A stretch of DNA of 6,698 nt, from positions 1-6,698 of the forward strand of contig RFUP01000121.1 of assembly GCA_009922885.1 (NCBI GenBank). Reading direction: 5' to 3'. This document shows, piece after piece, positions 6,109 through 6,698 of this stretch. Numbering within the stretch: the first letter of the stretch is position 1; each line of letters begins with the position of its first letter. The notes beneath the pieces are model-generated. The model was not told where the DNA came from. It saw only the letters and a program-made list of their open reading frames with translations, and made no database searches. Position numbers and translations under genes: made by a program. The stretch is from Paracoccaceae bacterium (GTDB lineage Bacteria; Pseudomonadota; Alphaproteobacteria; Rhodobacterales; Rhodobacteraceae).

Positions 6109-6698
6109 TCAAGCCGCCGTTTGCGCCTCTGGAGCTGCCGCCATCAACTGCGCGTTTCCGCCCGCCGCTGTCGTGTCCACACAGACGTGCCGCTCCATGC
6201 GGCAGCGCTCCGCCATGTCGCCCCGTGCCGTCACCAGCCCGATCAATGCCCCGTCCCGCGCCGCCAATGCGCGCGCCGCTGCGCGGGCATCTTCCTCGTC
6301 CGACCAGAGCGCAACCAGCGCAATACCCTTGAGATGCTCCAAAGCTCCGCGCGGTAAAATACCATCAAAACCAAGAACTTGACTGATCCCCGGCGCAACG
6401 GCCACCGCTTGGCATCCATTGTCCCGTGCGATCCGCACCTGCTCCATCGCTGCCTGCGCCGAAGGCCCGAGGCACAAAACCACGCCCCGCCCGAACACCG
6501 ACAAACGGTTCGACTCCCCCGTCGGCCCCGGCAGGTCTTCCACCGAAAGCCGTTCTTCAAGGAAGTCCCCCAACGCCAAAATCCGCGCTTCCACTGCGGC
6601 CACTTCCACCGCCTTCGCAGGCTCAAACGCCTCAACCGTAGGCTCGACAGCCGTAAACCGTTTCACATAACCCGGCCCGCCCGCCTTCGGCCCGGTGC
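6109..6698 (-). CDS. putA: PutA C-terminal part, proline dehydrogenase/P5C dehydrogenase (partial, cut by window edge)
   Basis: The reading frame is open through the right edge, and the visible 195 residues are the C-terminus of the bifunctional proline catabolic enzyme that oxidises proline to glutamate. The fragment opens with TGPKAGGPGYVKRF, the conserved segment at the end of the P5C dehydrogenase catalytic domain. About 150 residues follow that resemble the C-terminal aldehyde-dehydrogenase-like domain of long PutA forms (GVVLCLGPSAQAAMEQVRIA, then GCQAVAVAPG). It ends with the PutA C-terminal motif, MERHVCVDTTAAGGNAQLM (fragment residues about 167-185). The spacer between the two motifs points to a type B or C enzyme rather than the shorter type A. 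The FAD and catalytic domains, and any N-terminal DNA-binding domain, lie outside the window. An in-frame GTG at 6666 is internal, not a start. The gene ends with TGA and a downstream hairpin. Confidence 0.93.
   Translation of the reverse strand, partial: TGPKAGGPGYVKRFTAVEPTVEAFEPAKAVEVAAVEARILALGDFLEERLSVEDLPGPTGESNRLSVFGRGVVLCLGPSAQAAMEQVRIARDNGCQAVAVAPGISQVLGFDGILPRGALEHLKGIALVALWSDEEDARAAARALAARDGALIGLVTARGDMAERCRMERHVCVDTTAAGGNAQLMAAAPEAQTAA

Noticed and set aside
5918..6112. Small minus-strand frame of 64 codons between putA and dctP
   Set aside because: It needs a TTG start, runs through the tandem repeat, the putA hairpin and the palindrome, and its product is Arg-rich without any domain or ribosome site.
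6109..6666. A separate 185-residue gene starting at the GTG at 6666
   Set aside because: The frame continues without a stop to the window edge, and the upstream residues TGPKAGGPGY are a conserved PutA segment, so this is the tail of putA.
1..6698. CRISPR array, tRNA/rRNA, insertion sequence or prophage signatures
   Set aside because: No regularly spaced repeats, cloverleaf-like folds, transposase or integrase frames, or terminal inverted repeats with target duplications were seen.

Overview
The window looks like a chromosomal stretch of a high-GC alphaproteobacterium, most likely of the Rhodobacterales (Roseobacter/Rhodobacter type). I infer this from the strong G/C bias at third codon positions, a tripartite TRAP transporter operon, a long-type PutA C-terminus and the style of the GC-rich terminators. 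No sequence search was possible, so the taxonomy is inference.

All genes lie on the minus strand, so transcription runs from high to low coordinates. In that order they are: the C-terminal part of putA (proline dehydrogenase / P5C dehydrogenase, cut by the right window edge); a 293-bp non-coding gap with the putA terminator, an 11-bp tandem repeat and a probable control region; the TRAP operon dctP-dctQ-dctM (substrate-binding protein, small membrane subunit, large membrane subunit); a perfect 14-bp stem terminator; about 235 bp of leader DNA; and tex, a complete S1-domain RNA-binding protein gene. The left edge holds a hairpin just after tex.

The TRAP operon is complete and looks functional. 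dctP has a signal peptide and the conserved substrate-binding arginine, and dctQ and dctM have the expected helices and motifs. Two tandem hairpins, the second ending in a U-run, separate dctP from dctQ. This suggests that dctP mRNA is made in excess over dctQM. dctQ and dctM are only 12 bp apart and probably translationally coupled. The transported substrate cannot be read from the sequence. The neighbouring putA is a separate transcription unit, so it is only weak evidence for an amino-acid-related substrate.

The protein-coding content is ordinary and I see no new multi-gene system, no mobile element, no CRISPR array and no RNA gene. The parts most worth a second look are non-coding: a 15-bp palindrome with two degenerate relatives upstream of dctP, the dctP-dctQ hairpin pair, the tandem repeat after putA, and a hairpin with a CCCCGGGATATTT tail after tex that may belong to a dispersed family.
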